64,000 nt of DNA from Zygaena filipendulae (GCA_907165275.2 OU015652.1:3735001-3799000); one strand, 5' to 3'. Shown: positions 32,080 to 43,707, counted from the first letter of the stretch. The notes: a model not told the origin generated them from the sequence alone. Program-made: numbers and translations.

Positions 32080-32339
32080 TAAAGCTTTCAAGTTTCAATT
32101 TCGAAATCAAACGATTTGAATCGGAAATAAAGTTCTTTTAAAGTATCATAACATACATAGGTCCATAGTACATACCTACATAGGTCCAGAGATGTGCTCT
32201 ATTATCATGACTTTGTCACACTGTTGAGTCACACTTGAACAGCGTAAATGCGAGCGTATTAAAACATACTTGTTTTTGTATTTATCTGCTGACAATCTAT
32301 AATAATAATAATTAACCATTAACCAATGATATATAGAAT

Positions 32340-32465
32340 GTCTTTGCCATTAACGCATAGAATAGGTACAAAGGAGCGAATCCTTATCTCACGTGGTCGT
32401 GTAACGTTCCTTATTCTTATCCTTATTCCTTAGTTTTCTATAGGTACGTCAAGAATTATAGATTG
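32340..32465. repeat. Decayed relative of 45060-45310 inverted element
   Basis: ATTAACGCATAGAATAGG, CACGTGGTCGTG, CCTTAGTTTTCTATA occur in the same order as in 45121-45240. Confidence 0.4.
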
Positions 32466-33002
32466 TCATCTTGGCTAAGGAAGCAGTAGGTAATCATTGT
32501 GGCAATTGGAATTATTATAATAGAATACGTTCGATAAGTGATATCGTTCAAGAACACAGTATTTATATTGCACAAAGATTGCATGCTTCACAACAACAAT
32601 ATACAATTTACTAAGTTCAAAATGGCAGGTCAGAATGAATGTGTATTTAATGATGCCTATAAATCATCAGGTAGGTACAGTAGGTACGTTCTTTAAGAAT
32701 TATTAGGTAGGTACAAAGAGAACAGTGCGGTTGAATTTGGGACTGCACTATTTGATTGATATTTTAAACCAATGGATAGACACCATAGAGTCTAGACTCT
32801 ATAGCAAGGCTGTGCTTAAAATACAACTGCTTTGTATTTGGCCTTGTGATCATAATCTTAGTAATCATAGAGAATGACTGGAGCAAAAGGCACTGAACCA
32901 AACCGCCTATCATCTATTTGGTCTATAGTATTAGAATTTCTTACATTTGTCATGAAACCATTTACGTAATATCTAATTTAAATATGGGCTTGTCAAACAA
33001 AT

Positions 33003-33132
33003 TTTAGTTTTTAGTCCGTCTTGTAAAGAGAGTTCTTTCTTGTATCAAAAAATAACGGAGATAATATCTCGTTAATATCTTCGTTATTTCTTGATTACGA
33101 CAACGGTCTAAATAGAGTTTTGATTTTCATAC
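33003..33132. mobile_element. TAGTCCGTC MITE, 130-bp deletion form
   Basis: TTTTTAGTCCGTCTTGTA at the left and AGAGTTTTGATTTTCATAC at the right; the centre is replaced by a palindromic AACGGAGATAATATC/GATATTATCTCCGTT-like core. Confidence 0.6.
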
Positions 33133-33720
33133 CTCGGGCAAAATAGGGAAGGGAAATTCGAACTTTTGACCTTTAATTTTGTTGTGTTTATCCTCAGTAA
33201 AATATAAAATGATATATTATATACTTACTTCATATCAACTTGTTTAAATTATATAGGGTGTAGGTAATATAATTTGTCGGCACGTCAGGGAGTACAAAGG
33301 AAAAGGACATTTGTGTCTGAATGTCTTTGCTATATAGGGTATAATCCGTCAGTTAACTTTACACGCTGTATTTTGTGCAAAAGAGCGTAATATATTAGTT
33401 TAGTTTATGTTTATGCTACTACATCAACTAATCCATTAACATTTTAAATAATGTCTAGATTAACATTTGAAAAAACGAAAGTCGAAAAGAAAGACTATAA
33501 TTTTTTTTCTTATTAAAAGCGAACGTGAAGATCAAGTGAAATCGCGCAACAAGAGTAATTTAATCTGCATATACTATGGTACAGCTGTTTTAATAAATAT
33601 CTACGTCATGCTGTTGTATTTGCATTGTATTAAAGAAATGCATGAAGTATAACTATTATACGTACCTACAATAATTAATTTAGAATCATAATAAACAAGA
33701 CAAGAATAGTACTAGTAGTA
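33133..33720. other. No gene seen
   Basis: AT-rich. The ORF at 33467-33652 is lysine/serine-rich low complexity, not supported as a gene. Confidence 0.5.
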
Positions 33721-33723
33721 CAT

Positions 33724-33824
33724 TGTTATCCTAGGGGTGAAAGTAACTTATTTTAGTCCCGAGATGGATCTATCCCAATAGATCGAGGGACTAAATAAGT
33801 CTTTCTCCCGAGGATAACACTGTG
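33724..33824. repeat. Foldback element, ~45-bp arms
   Basis: TGTTATCCTAGGGGTGAAAG...TTATTTTAGTCCC pairs with GGGACTAAATAAGTCTTTCT CCCGAGGATAACA (two runs). Confidence 0.7.
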
Positions 33825-34538
33825 CTTTTCATTACGAATGCAAGGAAAGTCAAAATAAAAATAGGAATTAGCTTAAGAAAAAGTGAGTGAATTTTATTTT
33901 AATTAATACCTACTTAAACTTTACGTTATTTCAATTTTACATCGCGCTGGCTGTATAGAAAGTTGAAACATGGTTCAATAGAAATGTGCAAATAGACCTA
34001 GTTTTTTTTTAATAATTTGACAGTTGTCAGTTGAAAGCGATTCTCCCTAGGGCTGAAAAGGGTTACTTTCAACCCGCTTCTCAGGCAACTTCAGACCTAC
34101 TTTCCGAGTATGAGTAATGAAAAAGTTATTTGAGTGCCCCAATTGTCATTTCCTCGTATTTCGTATGTATTTAATTTAAAGACATCTAATATCTACAGTT
34201 GCGCTGTTTAAATGTTAGATGCTTATCGTATTTTGTCATACGCTTATGGAGGTATAGTAGGTAGGTACATGCTCACATTTTTATGCTCATATTAGAATAA
34301 ATAAATAAATTTTAAACGTCTTTTTGCCCAATTTTGATGTAGGTACGATTATCGCTGCATGATCTTAACAGATTTAACAGATTTTATAAATTACATAACA
34401 ATGTACCTATACTCAGTTAAGTATAGGTACCTATGCTTAACAAAAGCAGAACCAAAAATATAAAGACACACCGCTATTATTTAAAAATACCTAAGGAAAC
34501 GTTTGACAACCACTAAACGCAAAATTTGTCTTAGGACA

Positions 34539-34695
34539 GGGGTCGTATTTTTTATTTTAATCGTACGAATTACTTTTCGCACACGGAATTGCCAGATTCG
34601 CATGTGAATGCTTAAAAATATGTATTAGCATTCCCATGCGAATCTTGCAATTCCGCGTGCGAAAAGTAATACGAACGATTCAAAAATACGGCCTC
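34539..34695. mobile_element. Foldback/MITE, ~70-bp arms
   Basis: The left arm GGGGTCGTATTTTTTATTTT...GATTCGCATGTGAATGCT and right arm AGCATTCCCATGCGAATC...AAAAATACGGCC are imperfect complements around a 14-bp loop. No clear target duplication. Confidence 0.75.
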
Positions 34696-34699
34696 AGAT

Positions 34700-35440
34700 A
34701 TTTTTACACAAGCGAATACCTACCTACTGTTAAGCAGACCTCCCGTGGATATAAAAAATTTTGAAACGTTTATGTCTATTGAAATGGTTATGTAAATCAA
34801 TAACTCTTTGTCGATTAAATTTTTTGGTTGGTTACTATTATCTAGTTATAAAAGTACTTATTTATGAACGCTCGCCACTTTCTGTAATAATAACAATAAA
34901 ACAACTAAACCACTTCACAGTTAATGTAAGTTTTACGAGAGAGAAAAACATTTTCAACACAGTAATGAATGTCTCTAGTTGCTAAAATATCCATTGTAAA
35001 TTAATGAATAATTTTACTGAAATAATATTACACTTTCTATCAAAATGTTTCAAACATTAAGAAAAAGCAGGAGCTCTAATACGTATAAAAATCGGAAATC
35101 TTTCGAATGATGTTGATCAAGCATTAGTCGCGACTCGCGACTGCTTTACTCGCATTTTTCACGCAACTACATATAGGTATGTATGTACGTACTATTAATA
35201 TTTATATAGAGTAGGTACCTAAGTTAAGAAAACTTTGCGTTGGGAATTTAGGATTGCAAAACTATGAAGGATATAAACAAGACTAATTTGTAGTTTTTTA
35301 ACGATGCATACTCGTAAGCAAACTAAACTCAAAAGCAAAATCACGATAATCAAGGGCACTACTTACTGAGTTACATTAGTAGTTATTTAAAAACAAAAAT
35401 CATATTGTGTTCATAGAAATCCAAGTAAAGCTGGTTACGC
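34700..35440. other. No gene seen
   Basis: AT-rich; the ORF at 34761-34985 has no recognisable domain. Confidence 0.5.
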
Positions 35441-35444
35441 GTAT

Positions 35445-35578
35445 GTAGGTAGTTCCCATCCCTATTCTAGGTCGGCAATGCACTTGCATGCCTTCTGGTG
35501 TTGCAGATGTCCATGGGCGGCGGTAATCACTTACCATCAGTTGTACCACTTGCCGGTTTGGCCCCTATGACATAAAAA
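35445..35578 (+). mobile_element. Lepidopteran LINE/SINE 3' tail
   Basis: GTCCATGGGCGGCGGTAATC ACTTACCATCAG (two runs) followed by CCCCTATGACATAAAAAAA is a widespread lepidopteran retroposon 3' end with a poly(A) tail. The 5' part is not recognisable. Confidence 0.65.
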
Positions 35579-36452
35579 AAGTTACTCATAGTGGAGGGAG
35601 GGACCCCAACCGGGCTACGTATCTAGTAGTGGTAAAAGTCCAGAAGCATCCGTTGTATGATACTACATACTTGTATCTATATATTAGTTAAAGGGCAACG
35701 ATCATGATGAGGCATAAGTTAGGTACTTGTGACATGTGACAACCTTCAATACGCGAGATCAAGTCATTGGTCAACTGGTATATCTCCTTATGCTGCGGTA
35801 CAGGTTAGTACGAAATTGAATTTAAAGTACCTATATAAATGTTAAAAATAACTTTTTAATACAGTTGCTCAAGCTATATTACGTAGCTGTTTAGCGTGCG
35901 GTAAGTTGATGATTACGTACTAGTGCTTTTTACTCTTTACTCTTTCTACGTATACGTAGGTAAATGTACTAAATAATAAATGTACAATTTTTTCGCGTGG
36001 AAATGTGTAAGGTGCTCTTGCTTCAGACCTCAAGTATATTTGCTCTAATAGAGTTATTTCTATTGATTCGTAGCTAGCAGTTAGTAATTGGCCAACCGCA
36101 CCTTTAACGGATTGTCGTCATCACACTCCGTCCTCGCTTTATTATTTGCATTATTTATTAAACCGGAACAACGATTACTTACTTTGCCTCACGGAAATTT
36201 ATATCGTTTTTAGTTTTTCGTTGTTATTAGTTGGTTTTACTGTATTTTTTAGTTGTGTTCTATGATAGTAATTTAAACATATTTTTTTTCCGGCTAAAAC
36301 ACATTTTAGCCGAAGAGTGTACTGTGATTGGCCTATTCTTCCACTTTGCACTCTGCATCAGCCTAAATGTTTAATCTCATGTGTAACTATCTTATATGTT
36401 ATATTACCTGACGATTATTTTTAGGTACCTACTTTAATTAGGCACCAAACTC
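35579..36452. other. No gene seen
   Basis: AT-rich with TAGGTA motifs; one perfect 10-bp hairpin CGGCTAAAAC...TTTTAGCCG at 36290-36312. Confidence 0.5.
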
Positions 36453-36455
36453 TTA

Positions 36456-36692
36456 CCGCCGCACTCAGAGTCGACTTTAATGATTACTTAGGTAAGTATA
36501 GATTTTTAAAACAAAACTGCCGCAATCAGAGACGTTCAGTAAATTAATGTTGATTGGCATTTAATGAGATGTCACTTAATTAGTTAAATGCCAATTAAAA
36601 TTAATTTATTAAACTTGTCTGATTGCGGCAGTTTTGTTTTAAAAATCTATACTTAACTAAGTAATCATTAAAGTCGACTCTGAGTGCGGCGG
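36456..36692. mobile_element. 237-bp hairpin MITE, TTA duplication
   Basis: Arms of over 100 bp run from CCGCCGCACTCAGAGTCGAC through AAAACTGCCGCAATCAGA and are mirrored with few mismatches. The flanks are TTA at 36453-36455 and 36693-36695. A TTA duplication fits PIF/Harbinger-type insertion, though TA insertion cannot be excluded. No coding capacity. Confidence 0.85.
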
Positions 36693-37076
36693 TTATTATG
36701 ATCATCAAAGAACATTTTATTTAAAAAACATTTCGTTTTACAAAAATCATGTGTTCCTAGTTACGACGACTAGGTATACCTAATCTATTGCTTAGCTGAA
36801 ATTATACATTAAGATGACCGTCGACCGACATTACCGGAAAGAACTTTCTTTTATAATACTTAATTAAATTGCATATCTTCACATTACATACTTTCAACTG
36901 TTTATGCGCATTGCTCATAGCAGAATATAGCAATGAACGAGAGTAACCTATCATACAATTCAAGTACTTACGCCATCATGAAATATCAGCTAAGTATGAG
37001 GAGTATTTGAGGAGTTAAATTTCTGACTTGGTACCGACATAAATAAGTACTTATTCGTGATAATATTATTTACTTA

Positions 37077-37279
37077 CTAGCTGTTCCCCGCGGTTTTTCC
37101 TGCGGTAGTTTCGGAGTTCCGGCTGGAATTCCGGGTTACAATATAGCCTGTGTTACTCAGGGATGATGTAGCATTCTAATGGTGAAAGAATTTTTGAAAT
37201 CGGTCCAGTAGTTTTTGAGTTAAATCGTAACAAAAAAACAAAAAAGTCTAATATTAACTTTTTATAATATTAGTTTAGA
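37077..37279 (-). mobile_element. Helitron-like element
   Basis: CTAGCTGTTCCCCGCGGTTT on the left; ATAATATTAGTTTAGA|T on the right. Confidence 0.75.
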
Positions 37280-37739
37280 TTTTGTTAATCCCAAAGGACT
37301 TTTTAGTCTGAAGAATTATTATTAGTCTCGAATTTTTGTCACATGACATAAAGATAGCCAAGCGTGGGTGGTGTGGTATGTGGTAGGTATGCATGAGGTC
37401 GGGCTTAGTTTGGCAGCAATGGCCTCTGCGCATGTTTTGAATTTTCAAAACCATTTAGCGTTCTTTGATACAACAAACTAGTTCAGCACATAGTAGGTAT
37501 ACAAAAATATATTTTGCAAGCTCTCCATTCTCCAATGGTCATTTCGATCTACAATGGCGTTCTTTTATCAAATTTGCCTGGCATCTTTTGCAACGTCCAC
37601 GAATCCGGTTGGATCAGTTAATCTATAAATTAACAATTGCACGGTTGCCGATTGTTGAACAGAAAACGATTGTGGGGTTGATGCGGCAGTTGGTATTACG
37701 TGACACTTCGTAGATAAGACGCACGTACAGGTAAAAGAA

Positions 37740-38196
37740 CGTTAACGGTTCATTGGAATTGAAAAAGTGAACTTGGCAAGTGAGCGTTCGCGAGCACAAC
37801 ACACGCCGCTCAGAGGGAACAGGTTCCGAGCGACACATCCCGGCACTGGCGCAGTGCTGCGCCGATCGTATGCTCGCGTGCGCGTACACATTCGAAGTTC
37901 GAACATCTCGACGTAGTTTGCACACCGAATTGCGGGAAACAACTTACCGCACCTTTTTTTTAAATAATTCATTTATTTTAATCAGACGACCGACTTCTAG
38001 TGGCCAGTATCGGTTATTTATCTATACTTGCGATACCGTTATTGTGTTGGAACTGTAAAATATCGTAGGAATTTTGGTGGACCTTAGAAGGGACAGGGAT
38101 GGTAGCATCACCCGCGGTGTTGAAGTGTTTGTGCTCTCGGCGCATAGGCCGTTAAACTAGTATGTTGTGGAGTGGCCTGGACTTGTGAGTGCGGTT
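37740..38196 (+). promoter_or_regulatory. GC-rich promoter / 5' UTR candidate
   Basis: CpG-rich block (for example GAGCGTTCGCGAGCACAAC, GGCGCAGTGCTGCGCCGATC, GCTCGCGTGCGCG) in otherwise AT-rich DNA, immediately upstream of a strong-context ATG. GGCGCAGTGCTGCGCC forms a short palindrome. No TATA box seen. Confidence 0.45.
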
Positions 38197-38272
38197 ATGG
38201 CGAGCTTCGACGACCTCGCCTTTGACTGGGCGTCGCTGTGCCAGGACTGTCCTGAATGTTGGACACCATCAG
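38197..38272 (+). CDS. Probable first coding exon, unrecognised gene
   Basis: The ATG in a G-at-minus-3, G-at-plus-4 context opens MASFDDLAFDWASLCQDCPE followed by CWTPS, then splits a codon at the donor AG|GTAAAC (38273), phase 1. CxxCxxC spacing (CQDCPEC) is notable. The exon is GC-rich like its upstream block, whereas the intron after it is immediately AT-rich. No downstream exon is recognised in the window, so a long first intron, as in many regulatory genes, is inferred. The family is not recognised. Confidence 0.5.
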
Positions 38273-38284
38273 GTAAACTAAGTT

Positions 38285-38430
38285 TTTTTTTAACCCCCAA
38301 CGCAAACAGAGGGGTGTTTTAGGTTTAACATGTAGGGTACCTACCCTACCTGTGTCTGTGGCATCGTAGCTCCCAGATGACTGAACTTATTTTTGAGCCG
38401 TTCGAAGATGTTTTAAATTTTGTTGTAATG
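38285..38430 (+). repeat. Decayed AACCCCCAACGC repeat
   Basis: TTTAACCCCCAACGCAAACA GAGGGGTGTTTTAGG (two runs) and GTGGCATCGTAGCTCCCAGA match the 5' part of a very common lepidopteran repeat. Confidence 0.55.
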
Positions 38431-40725
38431 TTTTTTCTTTTAGAATAAACTAAAAGAAAAAAAAACTGAAAAAAAAAGAAATGTGTCTAAGAGCACCAAA
38501 AAACGTATTTTCGGCGATTTTTTTACGACCTATTTAATTATTCAAGTAAGGTTTACTTTGCACACTACTCGCATACATGGAGAGTTACCCACATTTTGTT
38601 ATTCAAAATTATATTTCTACTTTTTATTCATTTAATTGCCTGCCTCATGTGTTTATTTCTAACATTTGCAAATGTGATGTATGAAATTAATTTCTCTTTT
38701 ATTATTTTCACTTTTTTTCCACTAATTGTTATCACTGATGTATATAGTTAAACTTATTTTAAATAAATTTTATGGTTTTCCCTTTCATTTAATTACCTCA
38801 AACTATGTAAATAAACTGTAGTTAGAAATATTCAGTTTTAACTGAAAGTATGTAATTTTAATACTCTTTAGAATAAATGTTAATAAAATTTCGCCAACGA
38901 TAAGTTTGATCACTGACAATTTAACGTGCCATAATAAGAATGGTTTAACATATTTTCTTAATAAAACAATTAGTTTTTATTGTTAATGATTATGAATTTA
39001 ATTTATATGGCAACATAAATAACGTTGAGCAATAAGCTAAAAGCGCGAAGTGAGCAAGGCTGGTCGCTAATAAAACGTATTAAACATACAAACAAAACTT
39101 TCGTGAAAATGGTAAGTGGTAAGATTTGATAATAAGTCGTTGACCTTCACTGCCTAACGTGGAGCTTGAAGGCTGGTTTACATGCTACCGCAAAATGACA
39201 AGATACCGCTCAGGGCGCGTTATGCAATTATAGTAATGATTAATACCTAATTATGCTCTCTTTGCCTCCTCATTTCACATAACGATCGAACTTGACATTA
39301 AAAAAAACCGGGTTTTAGTCATCAAGTTAAAATGCGGCAGGATTTACCTACCATTAAATATTTAGGTACATTTTCTTCTGTATATTTTCTTTAAAACGTT
39401 AATCTTTGAAGATAATTATGATTTCTTTATAGCAGATGGCACCAGTAACGTTTGACGACTGTATTAGAGGGGTCGTATAAGAGAATACATTATTTTTAAA
39501 TTCCTTAATATCACTTGAATAACATTTCAAAGCATCGGGATACTTATCAGTGTAATTCGTATAGAAATAGGAAATGTAATAACGTAAGTATAAGCACAAG
39601 CCATCTTAAAAACGTTATTCTAAACATCGCTAAAGGAAAATGTATCCCAAATAGTAACAGGAATATCGATTTACCGATAAGTAGAAAACGATATTTCTCA
39701 CTGCATACAAATTGTTTGGATGTAAAGTATACGACAAAGCTGATTGTGACGTGCAATAGTTTCTTAGTGTTAATGGTCCATAAGGTAAAGGTATATATTT
39801 TTATATCTTCCGGCAGTTTTTTTTTATGTTTTGTGGAACTATTCACTGTTTTGAAACCTATTTTTATATCTGTTACGAAACAAGGTCATCGGACCTAATG
39901 CTCCAGTTTTCGAGTTATTGTTTGCAAATTAGCAACGACCACATACATCTAAATACCTACTACAGAAAATTACAGCGCTCCATATTGTGACGTTCTTTTA
40001 AAATTTACTACATAAATTAAATAGATTATGTCTCCACTAGCTCAATATCCCGGCTTTGCACTAGTGTAGTATTCTTTACTATTCTACATATTTACAGATT
40101 TACCATAATAATATATGTAGTAGGTAGGTAACTTGAATGTGAAAAAAACTAAGTTATATGCTCCTTTAAATAAATTTCAGGATTATCTACAGAACTTTGC
40201 ACCTATCTAGATCTCAATTCTTTTGTCAGCGAAGTCGACAACCAAGCATATGCTTAATACTGAACTTGGCGTCCTCTTTAACATTTATGTTTATCATGGG
40301 ATAGCTTTCGAAAATTTGACCACGCGCCACGTGATCACATAGGCATTACGAAAACAGAAGTTTGAGTATCAACATGATGGGTCTGTGTCTCGTAGTTTCC
40401 GAGGTTTAAGCTTTCGAAAAGCTTTGCTCGGTATCTTTTTTTGGGAAATTTTACAGTTTTTACGTAAATAGATATATATGTATTTTTATCATCACAGTTT
40501 AACAATGCCATCTTAAGTAGCTTTAGTGTTGCTGTGTGGATAAAGCAGTACCAAACACTCATTATAAATATTTATCATATATGAATGAACAACCTAATCC
40601 ACTTCATAATTATATGATAATGCGGTAATATAAATTTTACACTCTGTAAATTTCTCTTAAGTATAAATTATAATAAGATAAAAGCTTTCTTACCTAATTT
40701 CTACTTAGGTACCTGCCAGTCATAA
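38431..40725. other. Inferred intron of 38197 gene, no exon seen
   Basis: AT-rich. The overlapping ORFs at 39399-39898 on both strands are AT-rich shadows without domains. Confidence 0.4.
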
Positions 40726-40737
40726 TTGGACATAAAT

Positions 40738-40962
40738 AAGCAATAGTATGTTAACCCACACTGGAGAAATTTTGAGTAAATCGTGTTTTAAAATTATAGC
40801 GCCATTTTCGGTCAACATTTTTTATGTTCAATATTTAGTTACATAATTAAACAATGTAATAAGGTAAACGCATAATTAAAAAACGTTCCCTAACTCTCAA
40901 TAAATCGTTCTAAATAGATAACTTAATTTTGTGGGTTAACATGTTATTGCTTATCTGCGTCT
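40738..40962. mobile_element. GGACGCAGATAAG MITE, copy 2 inverted (TSD AATT)
   Basis: 225 bp, inverted relative to copies 1 and 3; flanked by AATT (40734-40737, 40963-40966). Confidence 0.85.
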
Positions 40963-41170
40963 AATTGTGATAATGAAAAGTGAAAACTTTTTCTTTCCGT
41001 TAATCCGTATTGCAGTGAAATTTCAAGATGAAATTATAAATTCTAATAAATTAAAATTAAAAGACTATTTTAGAATTGCATTGATATAATGTCAGTAAGT
41101 GTAAAGTTTTGTTATCTACAATAATACTTAGGTACTACGGAAAATGATTAGTGATTCGCAAAATAATAAA

Positions 41171-41381
41171 TCCTACTAATATTTTAAACGCGAAAATTTG
41201 TAAGTATGTATAGATGGATAGATGTTTGTTACTCTTTTACGCAAAAACTACTGAATGGATTTAAATGAAACTTTACAATAATATAGCTTATACATCAGAT
41301 TAACACATAAGGTACTTTTTATCCCGGAATTCCCGCGGGAACTCTGAAATTAACGCGGGTGAAACCGCGGGGCACAACTAG
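41171..41381 (+). mobile_element. Helitron-like element, well-preserved reference copy
   Basis: 211 bp inserted between A and T, beginning TCCTACTAATATTTTAAACG and ending GGCACAACTAG. A 3' hairpin (CGCGG-GTGAAA-CCGCG) lies about 10 bp before the terminal CTAG. These three traits, 5' TC, 3' CTRR with subterminal hairpin and A^T target, define Helitrons, which move by rolling-circle replication without target duplication. It has no coding capacity, so it depends on a helicase supplied elsewhere. It contains ATTCCCGCGGGAACTCTGAA, a palindrome conserved in nearly every copy in the window. It is nearly identical in its 3' half to 60010-60242, which indicates recent activity. Confidence 0.8.
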
Positions 41382-41461
41382 TCACAAATAAAATATTGTA
41401 TAGGTAGGGACATGAACCTACCCTTAAACTTTTTGAAACTGGTATGCATTCTATATTATTT

Positions 41462-41699
41462 GGACGCAGATAAGCAATAACATGTTAACAAACAAAATGA
41501 AGTTATTGATTCAGAACGATTTATTCAGAGTTAGGGAACGTTTTTTAATCATATGTTTACCTTATTACATTGCTTAAATATGTAACTAAACATCGAACAT
41601 AAAAAATGTTGACCCAAAATGGCACTCCTACTTTTAAAACACGATTTACTCAAAATTTCTCCAGTGTGGAGAAATGGACATAGATAATTATCTATGTCC
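41462..41699. mobile_element. GGACGCAGATAAG MITE, copy 3 (TSD ATTT)
   Basis: 238 bp flanked exactly by ATTT (41458-41461, 41700-41703). The family has TIRs starting GGACRYAGATAA, and its body carries TTCAGAACGATTTATT, AGGGAACGTTTTTTAA and CAAAATTTCTCCAGTGTG. No ORF. All three copies have 4-bp duplications matching ANTT. The right end here carries an extra inverted GGACATAGATAATTATCTAT hairpin. The superfamily is not assigned: 4-bp duplications of this form are unusual. Confidence 0.85.
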
Positions 41700-42034
41700 A
41701 TTTATAGGTGTATGTACCTACTATTTATTGATATAAAAATTATTGTTGGTGACGAAATTAGCAGTTTATCTACGATACCAAAAAGATTAAATGATGAAGA
41801 TAAAATGCTCATGTTTATATTTGTTTGTATTTTTTACATCTTCTTTAGTTATAAATATGAATTTAAAAAAACAACCACTTGTATCGTCTAAAGTTGAAAA
41901 GAAAAAGTGTCTTAAAAATAAATACTAGATTACTTACATAGTTTTTTTCTCTAACAACGCCCAAGGTAAATTGCTCGTATAATGGTTGCAAAACGCACTG
42001 CCATCATCTACAATATAACAAATATATACCTACT

Positions 42035-42299
42035 TAATAATAATAATCCACTTCAAAACACACAGATCTACTTGATCCTACACTAAGCCATAAGCTTGTG
42101 TCGTGGGAACCAATCAAACTTGATATAATACTACATAATTATTATTACATATATTATATTCTACTATATATATAATTATAAATACGCCCAGGCTGTAAAG
42201 TGGAACCCTGTTTTCTTCACACAAAGTCCACCCCCGCCGGGAATCGAACCCGGAACCTCTGGATTAGCGGGTTGGTGACCTACTGTGCCAATCGGGTCG
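42035..42299 (-). mobile_element. tRNA-derived SINE
   Basis: On the minus strand it starts CGACCCGATTGGCACAGTAG (A box) and has GGGTTCGATTCCCGG (B box), then the GGACTTTGTGTGAAG block and a (TTA)n tail. The boxes are well preserved. Confidence 0.8.
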
Positions 42300-43109
42300 T
42301 ATAATAAGTATTAATTGTTACGAGACACTTATTAGAATTCAATTCCGCCGACCGCGGCGCCAGGCTCTCACGGAGGTCTTGCAATAATTGTGTAATTGCA
42401 AATTATTGACCCCTGGAATATTACACATCATGACTTCATCACGTGAACCTAATTTATTGAGGCACTGGGTGATTAGGTCATCATATTTTTACTATAGAGA
42501 AAAGAAAACAACAATTTTCATGGTGATTAACTTCACGCACAAAATGCACGCAAAGATCTTTTGCATATATCTATATACTTACCTAGTAGTTGATATTTTT
42601 TGTAAGAATTGTCTTGGCCTATGAATTTTAATAGCGATTCAAGTAAATCTTTACTTGCAGTAATTAGTACTTCTTCCATATAATATCTCAGATCATATCA
42701 GAGATCATATCTTGCGTCTTATCTTGCGTGTGATCATATTATATGCGTTCCCGATAACTACGTAGGGCGGCGGGGACGGCCGGGGTTTTTGGGGGTGCCG
42801 CACGCGCGCACCAATCTGCAGCAGTGCGCTCCCTTCGCGCGCGCCCTGCATGCGGTCAATAGAGTACCGGTTGCAATTGATATTTTTAACACACCTTTGA
42901 GTGAGCTCACGAGAGTAGCATATGTTATGGAGGTGCCGATTGAGGTGTGAGGTATAATCAAGGCGTATAATAAATTGTCTGTTTCATGTCTGTTTATCTA
43001 GCTGCAACCGCAATCGCATTAGGATATATGTATACTTGTAATGATTGTAGTTTTTGGTTGAATAAATAAATAAATCTTCCATAATACCTATCTATTCTTA
43101 TTGCCTATA
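42300..43109. other. No gene supported
   Basis: A GC-rich patch at 42762-42855 (GGGCGGCGGGGACGGCCGGG, GCGCGCGCCCTGCATGC) contains an ORF with no convincing features; it may be part of an unrecognised element. Confidence 0.45.
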
Positions 43110-43117
43110 CTTATAAT

Positions 43118-43475
43118 CAAAGATATTGAAAGAGAATAGATTGACAATACACTCGGCCGCTAAGCTTTCCCCTTGAACCACGCAGCGGTCAAATGATCTC
43201 ATGCTAACAAAATGCCGTTGGCTAGCAGAGACTATTGTCTACAGATACCACTTGACGGAAAGCGATGTGATTGGCTATTTGAAATGCTTTGATTAAATAG
43301 TAGGGACTATATGTATAATCAAAGTTGAAATGTACTTTGTGGTGACTGGTATTTGATTGTGTCGCAACGATGTGATTGGTTTTTTTTTATGATTCCACCT
43401 GCAAAAATTGGTTGACGGGGATTGCATAGTAGATAAAAATTTGTATTGTCCGTCTATTCTCTTATAATGTCTTTG
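43118..43475. mobile_element. hAT-type MITE, 8-bp target duplication
   Basis: 358 bp with TIRs CAAAGATATTGAAAGAGAAT / CAAAGACATTATAAGAGAAT extending to GACAATAC, flanked on both sides by CTTATAAT (43110-43117 and 43476-43483). An 8-bp duplication with CAAAG-type ends is diagnostic of the hAT superfamily. Non-coding; interior has two TGTGATTGG motifs. Confidence 0.9.
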
Positions 43476-43487
43476 CTTATAATATTA

Positions 43488-43707
43488 CTAACTGTTCCCC
43501 GCGGTTTCACTCGCGTTATATTCGGAGTTCCCGCGGGAATGTCGGGGTGAAAAGTACCTTATGTCCTTCTCTGTAGGTACCCCTAAAAACGTTTATGCAG
43601 AATTTCAAGTTCATCGTTTGAGTTGCTGAGGCGTGATAGCGCGTAACAAACCAACAGACTCATTATTCGAATTTACTCGTATAATCGCATTTATAAATGC
43701 ATAAGGA
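43488..43707 (-). mobile_element. Helitron-like element
   Basis: CTAACTGTTCCCCGCGG on the left (CTAG decayed to CTAA), GCATAAGGA|T on the right; lies 5 bp beyond the hAT MITE's duplication. Confidence 0.7.

Noticed and set aside
37465..37713. 82-residue ORF with NGHFDLQWRSFIKFAWH
   Set aside because: No domain recognised and no splice partner; it lies upstream of the GC-rich block and gives no support as an exon.
39399..39898. Overlapping ORFs on both strands
   Set aside because: AT-rich, low-complexity composition, strand-symmetric opening and no recognisable motifs.
42758..42961. 67-residue minus-strand ORF in a GC-rich patch
   Set aside because: No start context, splice sites or recognisable motif; the composition alone explains the open frame.
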